Source of the DNA: Alphaproteobacteria bacterium
GTDB taxonomy: Bacteria; Pseudomonadota; Alphaproteobacteria; Micavibrionales; Micavibrionaceae
Length of the DNA: 34,684 nucleotides
Reading direction: 5' to 3'
NCBI GenBank assembly: GCA_022763065.1
Contig: JALEGH010000084.1
Span: 1 to 34,684, forward strand
Part shown: one piece after another, positions 1 to 8,581 of the stretch
Numbering within the stretch: the first letter of the stretch is position 1
How the letters are laid out: each line of letters begins with the position of its first letter
The notes under the pieces: model-generated
Told to the model about the DNA's origin: nothing
Databases searched by the model: none
What the model saw: only the letters and a program-made list of their open reading frames with translations
Position numbers and translations under genes: made by a program

Positions 1-274
1 CAGGCAGCTTATATGCCTTCCCAATATCCATATAGACATCTGCCAAATAGGTCTCAGAATCCAGCTCAATACGCGAAACCTGACCAACCTTTACGCCACT
101 AACCACAACCTTATCGCCAACAGACAAGCCGCCAATGCCCGAAAATCTGGCCTTGACCTCATATCCGTCGCTACCGGTTCCAATATTGGCCGAGGAATAT
201 CCAAACGCCAAAAATAAAAAGGCCACTGCCAACACAACGGCTCCCAAAACTGTTTCAACCACATTACGTTTCAT
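1..274 (-). CDS. mlaD: MlaD-family phospholipid-transport substrate-binding protein (partial, N-terminal part)
   Basis: This gene is cut by the left window edge; about 91 N-terminal residues are visible. The protein starts MKRNVVETVLGAVVLAVAF, a single N-terminal membrane anchor, followed by an MCE-type domain start with GYEVKARFSGIGGLSVGDKV and VSGVKVGQVSRIELD. This pattern is typical of MlaD, the periplasmic hexameric ring protein anchored to the inner-membrane MlaFEDB complex, which moves phospholipids between outer and inner membranes. It lies 26 bases downstream of the NDUFA12 gene on the same strand, a neighbourhood commonly seen in Alphaproteobacteria, and is probably co-transcribed with it. 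The assignment rests on the N-terminal third only, but the anchor plus MCE signature is clear. Confidence 0.88.
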   Translation of the reverse strand, partial: MKRNVVETVLGAVVLAVAFLFLAFGYSSANIGTGSDGYEVKARFSGIGGLSVGDKVVVSGVKVGQVSRIELDSETYLADVYMDIGKAYKLP

Positions 275-300
275 CGTTTTTCTGTCTCCTGATATTTAAT

Positions 301-696
301 TTACTCCGGCGGGCGCCACGCCTCATAATCTCCGGTGGCCTGATCACGCTTCCCCCCTTTTAAAAGGTGACCCGGCGGTAAATAAGCAACACTTGTTCCT
401 GTCATATTGGGTTGGTGCGGCTTTTGCCATTTCCGGCGGAATGATTTACCTGCATTTTCCGGCACCTCATCACTTTGATGATGCATCCAGCCATGCCATT
501 CAGGCGGAATTTTACTGGCCTCCGGCGCGCCGTTATAACTGACCCAACGGCGTTCGCGCTTATATCCGGGCCTCGGCTTGGCCGTATAATATTTGTTGCC
601 GTAGACATCTTCGCCCACAAATTTTGCACCGGAAAAAATCCTTGATGTCACCGTATAAACCGGAGAAAGAACGCCCAAAAAGCTGAAAAAACCCAT
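301..696 (-). CDS. NADH:ubiquinone oxidoreductase subunit NDUFA12 family protein
   Basis: The 131-residue protein belongs to the NDUFA12 (B17.2) family, an accessory subunit of respiratory complex I in mitochondria and Alphaproteobacteria, on the matrix or cytoplasmic arm. Visible hallmarks are GEDVYGNKYY near residue 30, RRWVSYNG, the PPEWHGWMHH block and a Pro-rich tail with YEAWRPPE. The frame stays open upstream to a TTG at 777, but the family N-terminus corresponds to MGFFSFLG, so the ATG at 694-696 is chosen; the upstream residues would be an unrelated extension. It is divergent from the RidA gene and followed by mlaD. The length matches the family (about 110-135 residues). Confidence 0.9.
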   Translation of the reverse strand: MGFFSFLGVLSPVYTVTSRIFSGAKFVGEDVYGNKYYTAKPRPGYKRERRWVSYNGAPEASKIPPEWHGWMHHQSDEVPENAGKSFRRKWQKPHQPNMTGTSVAYLPPGHLLKGGKRDQATGDYEAWRPPE

Positions 697-780
697 AATA
701 TCGCCAAATGTAATTAAAATTCTTTTCGTCCCATAAGAAATGACGTAAAAAGGGCAAGAAATCAAGAGGGAGATCAAAAA

Positions 781-1248
781 GTGAGCATGATTGAAGAGAG
801 ATTGAGTGAGTTGGGCCTCGAATTACCCGAATCAGCACCACCACTCTTTAACTACGTTCCTTTCGTTATTGCAGGCAATCTCGTCTTTGTCGCCGGACAG
901 GTGCCTATTGGGGGTGCCCGCGAGTATAAAGGCAAAGTCGGGGTTGAAATCGACATGGAAACCGCGCAAGAGGCCGCACGGCAATGCGCACTCAACATTC
1001 TCACGCAAATTCGCGATGCCGTAAATGGGGATTGGGACCGCGTCCAGAAATGCGTCAAGCTCGGCGGATTTGTCAATTGCGGGCCGGATTTTACCGATAT
1101 GTCTTTGGTGATTAATGGTGCTTCTGACCTCATGGTTGAAGTTTTGGGAGAGGAAAAAGGCAAACATGCAAGATTTGCTGTTGGCGCGCCTTGCCTGCCT
1201 GCCGATTTTAGCGTTGAAATTGACGCGGTGTTCGAAATTAAGCCCTAA
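781..1248 (+). CDS. RidA/YjgF-YER057c-UK114 family protein
   Basis: This 155-residue cytoplasmic protein is of the RidA superfamily, whose archetype hydrolyses reactive enamine/imine intermediates released by PLP enzymes. Family features are AGNLVFVAGQVP (residues 31-42), the basic residue R131 in KHARFAVGAPCLPADFSVEID, and the acidic E146. It is longer than canonical RidA (about 128 residues) and resembles the divergent subgroup with an extended N-terminus, often just annotated as RidA family, so substrate and even enzymatic activity are uncertain. The GTG at 781 is favoured over the ATG at 787 because a purine-rich AGAGGGAGA (765-773) is well spaced from it. Its stop overlaps the stop of the convergent receiver gene by four bases. 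Confidence 0.85.
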   Translation: MSMIEERLSELGLELPESAPPLFNYVPFVIAGNLVFVAGQVPIGGAREYKGKVGVEIDMETAQEAARQCALNILTQIRDAVNGDWDRVQKCVKLGGFVNCGPDFTDMSLVINGASDLMVEVLGEEKGKHARFAVGAPCLPADFSVEIDAVFEIKP

Positions 1249-1604
1249 CGACACATACGCTTGACGACCTGAACCAGCCTTTCGGGCTGTACCGGCTTCA
1301 TGATAATGCTCATAAATCCGTGACGTTGTGCTTGCAAAAGCAAATCACTCCCCTCATGCGCCGTCATCATCGTCATGGGAATTTTATACCCGGCCGTTGA
1401 AAGATGATCCGCCAGCATAAATCCATCCATAGCTTCCATATATTGGTCAATGAGTGCGCAGGATATATCTTGCTCTTTAATGATTTTGAGAGCCAGCTCC
1501 CCATTTTCCGCCGTCACGGTCTCATAGCCGGCCTCGTTTATAATCGCCGCCATCAAACGCCGGGTCGGTTCATTATCATCAACAATTAAAACATTTTTAG
1601 TCAT
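1245..1604 (-). CDS. Single-domain response regulator receiver (CheY-like)
   Basis: This is a stand-alone phosphoacceptor receiver domain of about 119 residues with no output domain. Counting from the ORF methionine at 1616, the acidic pair is D13/D14 (VLIVDDNEPTRR), the phosphorylation site D57 (CALIDQYMEAMDG), the switch Thr T85 (MMTAHEG) and the conserved Lys K107 (MKPVQP), so all catalytic residues are present. The ATG at 1604 (MTKNVLIVDD) is preferred over 1616 because it is next to the conserved core and has a GGA upstream. It probably relays phosphate from a histidine kinase or in chemotaxis-type signalling; no kinase is nearby. It is divergent from the pilin-like gene with only 26 bases between starts. 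Confidence 0.9.
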   Translation of the reverse strand: MTKNVLIVDDNEPTRRLMAAIINEAGYETVTAENGELALKIIKEQDISCALIDQYMEAMDGFMLADHLSTAGYKIPMTMMTAHEGSDLLLQAQRHGFMSIIMKPVQPERLVQVVKRMCR

Positions 1605-1630
1605 CGCAAATTCCATGATATTCTATAAAA

Positions 1631-2383
1631 ATGATAAAGAAAAATGAAAATCTTATTTCACGCGAGAAGGGTAGCGCCATTATCTGGATATTGATTGCCG
1701 TTGGTCTGTTCGCCGCCCTCGCCTTCGCCTTTCAAAGCTCCAACCGGACAAGCACAAGCATGCTCAGTGATGAAGAGGCCACAGCCTACGCCAACCAGAT
1801 TATTCAATATGGCAACGAAGTCAAAGCGGCAGTGAAGCGGCTCACCTTACGCGGATGCGATGAAACAGAGATTAGTTTTGAGAATAATATAGTAAGTGGC
1901 TATACAAATGCCAATGCACCTGCTTCTAAAAAATGCCATGTCTTTGATATAAAAGGAGGAGGATTAGACTACAAACAAATAAATGAAAAATGGCTTAATA
2001 GTAACCTATCAGGCTCACAATTATATAATGAATGGGTCAACAGTGGCGTTCCGGCACTCGCTTTTGTAGGAAAAGATAATTGTGGAGGTGGAAGCAGTAG
2101 CTGTTCAGATCTTTCCTTATTTCTACCTTACGTTTCCCAAACCATATGTACAAAAATAAACGACGTGTTAGAAGTAACAAATCCAGCAGGGGACCCGTAT
2201 GACGAAGGAACCGGTATATGCCTATCAAATTCTAATAAATTCAAAGGAACTTACAGCACAGGAACTTGTGGCATAGACGGGGACCCTGTCATTAATGGTA
2301 AAAAATCAGCCTGTATTAAAACGAGAATTGGGGCAGCATCTACTGAAGGATATCTGTTTTTTACCGCTTTAATTCCCCGCTAA
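1631..2383 (+). CDS. Pilin-like membrane protein of unknown function (paralogue 1)
   Basis: I do not recognise a named family. The 250-residue protein has a short basic leader (EKGS), one hydrophobic helix (about residues 15-35, GSAIIWILIAVGLFAALAFA) and a long extracytoplasmic region rich in Cys, Asn, Gly and Ser. This layout resembles class III (type IV) prepilins, but there is no Glu at +5. It is homologous to the protein at 6962-7648: shared points are YGNEVKAAV, the GGG block (109-111), FVGKDN, VSQTIC with C173, C197 and a terminal aromatic/aliphatic-Arg end. The second half (about 1870-2330) is visibly more AT-rich than its neighbours, suggesting fast evolution or different ancestry. 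No clear ribosome binding site precedes the ATG. It converges with clpA with one base between. Confidence 0.7.
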   Translation: MIKKNENLISREKGSAIIWILIAVGLFAALAFAFQSSNRTSTSMLSDEEATAYANQIIQYGNEVKAAVKRLTLRGCDETEISFENNIVSGYTNANAPASKKCHVFDIKGGGLDYKQINEKWLNSNLSGSQLYNEWVNSGVPALAFVGKDNCGGGSSSCSDLSLFLPYVSQTICTKINDVLEVTNPAGDPYDEGTGICLSNSNKFKGTYSTGTCGIDGDPVINGKKSACIKTRIGAASTEGYLFFTALIPR

Positions 2384-2384
2384 T

Positions 2385-4688
2385 CTACTCCACCACTTCC
2401 TTATCGCTATCTTCGTTTTTCTTTTCAGGTTTTTCCTGAGTGAAAGTGAATTTCAGCTCTTCATCGTCTAAATCGATTTTCACGACGCCGCCTTCGGTAA
2501 GCTCACCAAAAAGAACCTCTTCCGCCAGTGGCTTTTTAATTTGTTCCTGAATGACGCGCCCAAGCGGTCTTGCGCCCATCGCCGGATCATAACCCTCCTT
2601 GGCCAGATACTCACGCGCATCATCAGAAAGCTGGATCAACACATTTTTCTCCGTCAATTGTGCTTCCAACTGCGCCACAAATTTATCAACCACCTTCGTC
2701 ACTGTTTCTTGCGCCAGCGCCTTAAACGGTACAATGGCATCCAAACGATTTCTAAATTCCGGCGTGAACATCTTGGAAATCGCTTCGCTATCTTCATCAA
2801 CGCGCATTTCACGCTCAAATCCCATAGGTGGCTTCGCCAGTTCCGCCGCACCGGCATTCGTTGTCATGATCAAGATCACATTTCTAAAATCAATCGTCTT
2901 GCCGTTATTATCGGTGAGCTTCCCGTAATCCATCACCTGAAGGAGAATATTGTAAATATCAGGGTGTGCCTTTTCAATTTCATCAAGGAGCAAAACACAA
3001 TGCGGCGTTTGATCAATTTTATCGGTGAGCAAACCACCTTGTTCAAACCCAACATAACCGGGCGGTGAACCAATCAAACGCGATACTGCGTGACGTTCCA
3101 TATATTCAGACATATCAAAACGCGCCAGATCAATGCCCATAGTCTTGGAGAGCTGCCGCGCCACTTCTGTCTTCCCCACCCCTGTAGGACCAGAGAAGAG
3201 GTAACAGCCGATCGGCTTATCCGGATCACGAAGCCCTGCACGGGAAAGCTTAATCGCATCACACAGCACATCAATGGCTTCATCCTGATCAAACACCAGC
3301 GTTTTCAAATCCCACTCCAAATTCTTAAGCGCGCTCTTATCATCCTTGGTTAAGGTTTTCGCCGGAATGCGGGCAATCGCCGCCACCACTTCTTCAATGT
3401 CGGTGCGATCAATGACTTTCTTGCGTTTTTCTTCCGGTACCAGCATCTGCGCCGCACCAACCTCATCAATAATATCAATCGCCTTATCGGGAAGCTTTCG
3501 ATCCCCCATATATTTGGAAGATAAATTGACGGAAGCTTCAATTGCCTCATCGGTATATTCGACACCGTGATGATCTTGATAATAGGTGCGCAAACCTTTG
3601 AGGATTTGGATGGCTTCCTCTAATGTTGGTTCGACCACATCAATTTTTTGGAAGCGCCGCACAAGTGCGCGGTCTTTTTCAAAATGGTTGCGGTATTCCT
3701 TATAGGTCGTTGATCCAATGCAGCGCAATGAACCATCCGACAGGCTGGGCTTTAAGAGGTTGGAGGCATCCATCGCTCCACCACTTGTAGCACCCGCACC
3801 AATCACATTATGAATTTCATCAATAAACAAAACAGAGTCCGGCACATTTTCAAGCTCTTTCAAAACAGCTTTCAAGCGCTCCTCAAAATCGCCGCGATAA
3901 CGGGTTCCGGCCAACAAAGCCCCCATATCAAGTGAGAAAATCACCGTATCTTTTAAAACTTCCGGTACGTCACCATCATTAATCCGCTTGGCCAGCCCTT
4001 CGGCAATTGCGGTCTTGCCCACACCGGGGTCACCAACATAAAGCGGATTATTTTTAGAACGCCTGCAAAGAATTTGGATCGTACGGTTTACTTCCTTTTC
4101 CCGTCCAATCAGTTTATCAATCTTGCCTTCCTGCGCCTTGTAATTGAGGTTCTCGCAATAAGTGCTGAGGGCTTCTGAGCCCGTCTTCACGCCGCTTGTC
4201 TCTTGTTCCTGAGGGTCCGCGCCGCTTGGCGGTTTCGGATTGCTTTCGACACCCGGCACCTTGGCAATACCGTGAGAAATATAATTCACCGCATCAAAGC
4301 GGGTCATATCTTGTTCCTGCAAAAAATAAACCGCGTGACTTTCACGCTCTGAAAACAGCGCCACCAAGACATTGGCCCCCGTCACCTCTTCACGTCCCGA
4401 AGATTGCACATGAATGGCAGCGCGTTGTAACACACGTTGAAACGCCGTTGTCGGCTTGGCCTCATCCGGCTCATCAGATTTGAGATAGCCTAACTCACTC
4501 TCCACATATTGGCTCAATTGCTCACGAATATCTTCCAGCGCAATACCGCAAGATCTCAGCACCGCCATCGCATCCTGATCATAGGTCAGTGCCAATAATA
4601 AATGCTCCAGCGTCGCATATTCATGTTTACGCTTTGTCGCCTCGGCCAGTGCCTTATGCAGTGTCTGTTCTAAATTGCGTGAGAGCAT
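2385..4688 (-). CDS. clpA: ATP-dependent Clp protease ATP-binding subunit ClpA
   Basis: ClpA is the AAA+ unfoldase that feeds substrates, including N-end-rule and SsrA-tagged proteins, to the ClpP peptidase in the cytoplasm. The 767-residue protein has the usual length and order: N-terminal Clp_N double repeat (about 1-145), AAA module 1 with Walker A GDPGVGKT (219-226) and Walker B VLFIDE (286-291), AAA module 2 with Walker A GPTGVGKT (500-507) and Walker B VLLLDE (565-570), and the ClpB-type D2-small domain ending the protein. There is no ClpB-type middle coiled coil. An MGF tripeptide (622-624) sits where the IGL/IGF ClpP-docking loop is expected. It starts 28 bases after clpS, so the adaptor and unfoldase are very likely one operon. 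clpP is not in the window. Confidence 0.97.
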   Translation of the reverse strand: MLSRNLEQTLHKALAEATKRKHEYATLEHLLLALTYDQDAMAVLRSCGIALEDIREQLSQYVESELGYLKSDEPDEAKPTTAFQRVLQRAAIHVQSSGREEVTGANVLVALFSERESHAVYFLQEQDMTRFDAVNYISHGIAKVPGVESNPKPPSGADPQEQETSGVKTGSEALSTYCENLNYKAQEGKIDKLIGREKEVNRTIQILCRRSKNNPLYVGDPGVGKTAIAEGLAKRINDGDVPEVLKDTVIFSLDMGALLAGTRYRGDFEERLKAVLKELENVPDSVLFIDEIHNVIGAGATSGGAMDASNLLKPSLSDGSLRCIGSTTYKEYRNHFEKDRALVRRFQKIDVVEPTLEEAIQILKGLRTYYQDHHGVEYTDEAIEASVNLSSKYMGDRKLPDKAIDIIDEVGAAQMLVPEEKRKKVIDRTDIEEVVAAIARIPAKTLTKDDKSALKNLEWDLKTLVFDQDEAIDVLCDAIKLSRAGLRDPDKPIGCYLFSGPTGVGKTEVARQLSKTMGIDLARFDMSEYMERHAVSRLIGSPPGYVGFEQGGLLTDKIDQTPHCVLLLDEIEKAHPDIYNILLQVMDYGKLTDNNGKTIDFRNVILIMTTNAGAAELAKPPMGFEREMRVDEDSEAISKMFTPEFRNRLDAIVPFKALAQETVTKVVDKFVAQLEAQLTEKNVLIQLSDDAREYLAKEGYDPAMGARPLGRVIQEQIKKPLAEEVLFGELTEGGVVKIDLDDEELKFTFTQEKPEKKNEDSDKEVVE

Positions 4689-4716
4689 TTAAGATCCTTG
4701 TATTTAGGTTTAAGCT

Positions 4717-5115
4717 TTACTCTTTTTCCATCGTGCATTGAAGCGGTTGTTCGTTGGCACGGGCAAAATCCATGACTTGGGCGACCTTGGTTTCAGCGAC
4801 CTCATAGGTAAAAATCCCGCAAATCCCAACACCGCGCCTGTGAACATGCAGCATGATATCGGTTGCCTCCTGCCTAGTTTTACTGAAAAACCTTTCTAAA
4901 ATATGAATAACGAACTCCATCGGCGTATAATCATCATTCAGGAGCAAAACCTTATACATAGCCGGTTTTTTGGTTTTAGGACGGGGCTTGAGAAGAAGGC
5001 CCGTTTGCGGATCATTTTCCTGATTCTCTTGCCCGACGCCGCCCTGACCACCATCGTAACCGGGACCGGGAAGGTCTTGATCTTCATTGGCTCGAACAGG
5101 GGATAAAGACATCAT
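4717..5115 (-). CDS. clpS: ATP-dependent Clp protease adaptor ClpS
   Basis: ClpS binds N-degron substrates and delivers them to ClpA. The conserved core spans about residues 50-128: [16 protein letters not shown] with the pocket residues N60, D61 and D62, then [12 protein letters not shown] with the pocket His (H92), and the closing [15 protein letters not shown]. The roughly 50-residue N-terminal tail is Gly/Gln/Asp-rich and longer than the tail of E. coli ClpS, though long tails occur in Alphaproteobacteria. Two adjacent ATG codons (5115 and 5112) begin the frame and cannot be separated by sequence; no strong Shine-Dalgarno is visible. It heads a clpS-clpA operon on the minus strand, and transcription must start in the AT-rich spacer shared with the divergent carboxypeptidase gene. 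Confidence 0.96.
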   Translation of the reverse strand: MMSLSPVRANEDQDLPGPGYDGGQGGVGQENQENDPQTGLLLKPRPKTKKPAMYKVLLLNDDYTPMEFVIHILERFFSKTRQEATDIMLHVHRRGVGICGIFTYEVAETKVAQVMDFARANEQPLQCTMEKE

Positions 5116-5313
5116 GAATACGCTTAAGCACTTGTTTTTAAAGGATTAAATGCAAAAAACAGTAAGGAGCCCGATTTTCACATTCAAAACAATTATTTTG
5201 AAAGAACATTCTAACTCAAAACCCTTAAAAAGCAATAAAAAGAGGATTATAGCTCTCCTCGCGCTAGACAGAATTTTATTTTACCCGTAATATTGAGGGC
5301 GTGGGTTCGTTTT

Positions 5314-5335
5314 GGAGAAATAGATCTATTTCTCC
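5314..5335. promoter_or_regulatory. Perfect 22-bp palindrome between clpS and the carboxypeptidase gene
   Basis: The sequence reads GGAGAAATAG, AT, CTATTTCTCC with no loop, and is exactly its own reverse complement. It lies about 70 bases upstream of the carboxypeptidase start and about 200 bases from clpS. The lack of a loop and the absence of a T-run on either strand argue against an intrinsic terminator; a dimeric repressor or activator operator is more likely. The surrounding 5116-5403 spacer is AT-rich and holds no gene that I can see. Confidence 0.5.
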
Positions 5336-5369
5336 CGCTTTCATAAAGGGAATGTAAACTGATTTAATA

Positions 5370-5375
5370 TATAAT
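5370..5375 (+). promoter_or_regulatory. Candidate -10 box (TATAAT) for the carboxypeptidase gene
   Basis: A perfect TATAAT lies 28 bases before the ATG at 5404. No good -35 hexamer is found 16-18 bases upstream (the region reads AAGGGA/AGGGAA), so if this is used it may depend on an activator. The 22-bp palindrome at 5314-5335 ends just upstream of where the -35 element would be, which fits such control. AT-rich sequence makes chance occurrence possible. Confidence 0.3.
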
Positions 5376-5403
5376 TAAGATTCAGTTTGATAAAGTTTTG
5401 GTA

Positions 5404-6957
5404 ATGATACAAGGCATCGAAAACAGCAGATTATTCAATATAATCATGGCGTTGATTATTTTCACCGCCCTTTGTTTTGCCCCGTTCAGTACTGCACAAG
5501 CCAAAAAATCAAAAGGTAACCCCAAATACGCCTCCATCGTCATGGATGCTGATAGCGGTATGATCCTGTCGCAACGCTATGCCGATAAGGTACTCCACCC
5601 CGCCTCTCTCACCAAGATGATGACATTGCTTTTAGCATTCGAAGCATTAGACAGGGGTGCCATCCAACTCAATGACCGGGTACGGATTTCCAGCCGGGCC
5701 GCCAGCATGGTGCCCAGTAAAATCGGCCTGCCTGCAGGTTCCAGCATCAAAGTCAAAGACGCTATTTTGGCGCTTGTCACCAAATCGGCCAATGATATTG
5801 CCGTGGCTTTGGCCGAACATCTGGGCGGTTCGGAATATAAATTTGCCAATATGATGACCGCACGGGCCAGAACAATTGGCATGAGCAAAACCAGATTTAA
5901 GAATGCCTCCGGCCTTCATAACAAATATCAGGTCAGCACCGCGCGCGATATGGCCAAAATGGCACGCTATATACTTCAACGTTACCCGCATTACTACAAA
6001 TATTTCTCGACCAAAAGCTTTACTTATCGCGGCAAAACCTACCGCAACCATAACCGTCTGATGAGTAGCTATAAGGGAATGGACGGTTTTAAAACAGGAT
6101 ACATCAATGCCTCGGGCTTTAACCTTGTGGCCTCCGCCCGGCGTGATGGAAGACGCCTTATTGGGGTTGTTTTTGGCGGGCGCACGACCAAAACCAGAAA
6201 CGCCCACATGGCCAGCATTTTGGATGCAGGTTTCAAGAAGGTCAAAAATGTGCGCATCGCTAGCGTTATTACACCGCCCAAACCAGAAGCCAAACCAGTC
6301 TATGGTCTGGCCAGTATGGAACGTAAACCGGCCTTAACAGACTCTAAAGCCTTTACCTCATTGGCGGCGCTCAACACACCCACCAAGATTAAGACAGCAA
6401 AAAAAGTCTCTCCTGATTACACGGCCTTGACCAAAGCATTACAAGAAGGAGCCTTTGGAGAATTAATCGGAGAAGGAGATTTTGACCCCGCTGTTTCAAA
6501 GCGCTTTGAAACAGGGCTCATTGCCATTGCCGTGCATAAAGGTGAATACCGCCCCAACCCCGCACCAGCGACAGAAGTTCAAAAATCTTTGGAAAAAGTG
6601 AAACATGCCATGGTGTCTAAAATTGGAACAAACGCCGTTACACCTACAACAAAAAAGACATCAACACCCGCAGCATTGCCTCACCCTAAAGATGTCGTTG
6701 GGAAGTGGTCCGTCCAGATCGGTGCCTACACCAGCCGCACCAAAACCGATGAGGCCCTGCGTCAGGCCGCCCGTAAGCTTCCTAAAAACCACACAATTTC
6801 ACCGGTAAGCGTGCCCTTAAGGACAGCACAGGGTATGGTTTTCCGTGCACGCTTTGTCGGTTTCAGCGAAAAAGAAGCAAAGAAAGCCTGTTACGCTCTT
6901 CGCTCGTATGACTGTATGATCGTAGCACCTTTGGCCACAAAAATAAGCCAGCGATAA
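5404..6957 (+). CDS. D-alanyl-D-alanine carboxypeptidase (PBP5/6 family) with C-terminal SPOR domain
   Basis: This periplasmic penicillin-binding protein removes the terminal D-Ala from peptidoglycan pentapeptides. From the ATG at 5404 there is a signal peptide (cleavage near AQA, residues 31-33), then the peptidase S11 domain with SLTK (68-71, catalytic Ser and Lys), SAN (128-130) and KTG (230-232). A low-complexity Pro/Thr/Lys linker follows, and the last about 80 residues (from WSVQIGAYTSRTKTDEAL, residue about 437) form a SPOR domain that binds denuded septal glycan, targeting the enzyme to division sites. The family Leu-rich C-terminal amphipathic anchor of PBP5 is replaced by SPOR, an arrangement known in Alphaproteobacteria. 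The frame extends to a TTG at 5398, but ATG is chosen. The pilin-like gene follows after four bases. Confidence 0.94.
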   Translation: MIQGIENSRLFNIIMALIIFTALCFAPFSTAQAKKSKGNPKYASIVMDADSGMILSQRYADKVLHPASLTKMMTLLLAFEALDRGAIQLNDRVRISSRAASMVPSKIGLPAGSSIKVKDAILALVTKSANDIAVALAEHLGGSEYKFANMMTARARTIGMSKTRFKNASGLHNKYQVSTARDMAKMARYILQRYPHYYKYFSTKSFTYRGKTYRNHNRLMSSYKGMDGFKTGYINASGFNLVASARRDGRRLIGVVFGGRTTKTRNAHMASILDAGFKKVKNVRIASVITPPKPEAKPVYGLASMERKPALTDSKAFTSLAALNTPTKIKTAKKVSPDYTALTKALQEGAFGELIGEGDFDPAVSKRFETGLIAIAVHKGEYRPNPAPATEVQKSLEKVKHAMVSKIGTNAVTPTTKKTSTPAALPHPKDVVGKWSVQIGAYTSRTKTDEALRQAARKLPKNHTISPVSVPLRTAQGMVFRARFVGFSEKEAKKACYALRSYDCMIVAPLATKISQR

Positions 6958-6961
6958 GGTC

Positions 6962-7648
6962 ATGTACCACCAATCCGGTAACATTTTAATTTACATCATG
7001 GGGGCTATATTCCTTTTGGGAATTTTGGTTGTCATGATGAAGGGCTCCAGCACACCGGGATCTAACATTGATCAAGAACAGCTCATGATCCGCGTGGCGG
7101 AAGTGCAAGAATACGGGCAAGAATTGGAGCGCGCCGTAACCTATATCCTGCGCAACGGCTATAGTGAATCTGACATTCGTTTTGCGCACCCCAATGCGCC
7201 TAGCTCTTACGGCGTTATTACAGACGATCCCGAACGTCAGGTCTTTCACCGCTCCGGCGGTGGGGCCACCTACCGCGCTCCACCAAGTGGTATACAAACT
7301 ACCGCCACAGATTGGCTCTTCACCGGACGCAATAACGCAGCAGGTATTGGCGTTGATGCCGCCACAACAGGAGAGACGAGAGGAGCCGATCTCATCGCCT
7401 TTTTGCAAAATGTTTCACAAGATTTTTGTATTCTGATTAATGAAAAAAATGACATCAACAACCCTAGCGATGCGCCGCCACAAGATACAGACGATCTGTT
7501 CCTGAGCGATCTCTTTACCGGCAGCTACGCTTTTCAAGAATCTGTCGATGCGCCGGAGACAGAAGGCAAGCTTGAAGGTTGCTTAGAAGGGGCGGGAACG
7601 CCGCCAGCCGGGACATATCATTATTACCGTGTTTTATTGGCGCGTTAA
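6962..7648 (+). CDS. Pilin-like membrane protein of unknown function (paralogue 2)
   Basis: This is the second member of the family seen at 1631-2383; I recognise no named domain. The 228 residues comprise a short leader (MYHQSG), one hydrophobic helix (about 7-26, NILIYIMGAIFLLGILVVMM) and an extracytoplasmic part. Points shared with paralogue 1 are YGQELERAV (51-59), a GGG block (99-101), FTGRNN (120-125), VSQDFC (C156), a second Cys (C207) and a terminal aromatic/aliphatic stretch ending in Arg. There is no Glu at +5 of the helix, so it is not a standard pilin. It starts four bases after the carboxypeptidase stop and probably shares its transcript, hinting at a cell-envelope role. Its composition matches its neighbours, unlike paralogue 1. 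Confidence 0.7.
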   Translation: MYHQSGNILIYIMGAIFLLGILVVMMKGSSTPGSNIDQEQLMIRVAEVQEYGQELERAVTYILRNGYSESDIRFAHPNAPSSYGVITDDPERQVFHRSGGGATYRAPPSGIQTTATDWLFTGRNNAAGIGVDAATTGETRGADLIAFLQNVSQDFCILINEKNDINNPSDAPPQDTDDLFLSDLFTGSYAFQESVDAPETEGKLEGCLEGAGTPPAGTYHYYRVLLAR

Positions 7649-7658
7649 TAAAACGAAA

Positions 7659-8483
7659 TTAATAATCCATATATCTTGAGACGGAGCTGCGCGGCGACAG
7701 AGGCTCTTCGTTAATAACAACCGCCCGCGCGGGACCGTTATATTCAATTTGAGGGCCTGAATCTTGTGTTGATGGCATCCTATAAGATGTCTCAGGCTGT
7801 TCAATAATCCGTGGAGCCGATACAGGCTGCTTAGGTGCCACCACATGGTCAACAGGCTCAAACCCTTCGGCTTGCTCCACAATGTCTTGCCATCTCGGCA
7901 TAGAATGATAAGTGGCCGGTTTAACCTTCAGTAACTCCGCACCCTGAATATAATATGTCCCCGATTCTTGCGTCAGCATCCTTGCATTTTCACCGATAGA
8001 ATTAAACACACGCAGGGTCAACATCACATTGGCCTCCCCTTGAGACACATAACCACGCGGACGCTCAAATGTCTGCGCATCATAAGCAAACACATAAGCC
8101 CCCGTCGGTACATCGGCAAGCGCATATCCCAATGCCCGCATACTTTCGCGCAAATCATTATCAATATTGGCGTAAAAGCTCGTCATATTATCCGGTGCCA
8201 ACACATAAACCGGCTTGGGGGGCATTCCCGCACGATGTGAAATACGCGTCAGCAAATCATAAACAGCGTTCCTAAATTGCTCGGCTTGCGCCGCGTCCAT
8301 ATATTGGCGTTGTGCTAACGTAATTTTGGAAGAAGGCGGCGGTGCCGGAGATTTAAAAGTCTCTTGGTGATGTGTATAGCCCGAAGGCATAGCATTGGGA
8401 TGTGATACAGCCGCACAGCCACTCATCACAAGCGCAGAGGCGCTCAAAGATAAAATAGAGAAGAAAACTTTATGATTTGTCAT
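7659..8483 (-). CDS. Putative lipoprotein of unknown function
   Basis: The 274-residue protein begins with a basic n-region, a hydrophobic stretch and a lipobox ending MSGC (C23), so it should be lipidated and exported. After a Pro-rich linker comes a folded-looking part (about 55-200) with QFRNAVYDLLTRIS, YVLAPDNMTSFYANIDNDLRES and ALGYALADVPTGAY, then a Pro/Ser-rich, low-complexity tail. The middle part recalls outer-membrane lipoproteins that assist secretion or motility machines, but I cannot assign a family. It converges with paralogue 2 of the pilin-like proteins (10 bases apart) and lies downstream of hldE on the same strand, with a 98-base gap that holds nothing recognisable. Confidence 0.75.
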   Translation of the reverse strand: MTNHKVFFSILSLSASALVMSGCAAVSHPNAMPSGYTHHQETFKSPAPPPSSKITLAQRQYMDAAQAEQFRNAVYDLLTRISHRAGMPPKPVYVLAPDNMTSFYANIDNDLRESMRALGYALADVPTGAYVFAYDAQTFERPRGYVSQGEANVMLTLRVFNSIGENARMLTQESGTYYIQGAELLKVKPATYHSMPRWQDIVEQAEGFEPVDHVVAPKQPVSAPRIIEQPETSYRMPSTQDSGPQIEYNGPARAVVINEEPLSPRSSVSRYMDY

Positions 8484-8581
8484 GGAATGATGCCTTCGAA
8501 AGAGAAAACAAAGATGATACCAAAGGCCATAATATCAGCTAATGAGATGCAGGTACAGTACCATCATGAAAGCCGTGGTTC

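Noticed and set aside
697-777. N-terminal extension of the NDUFA12 frame
   Set aside because: It starts with TTG, adds 27 residues not expected in the family and runs into the upstream region of the RidA gene.
2541-3068. 175-residue open frame opposite clpA
   Set aside because: It is a shadow of the clpA coding strand, with basic, low-quality composition and no start signal.
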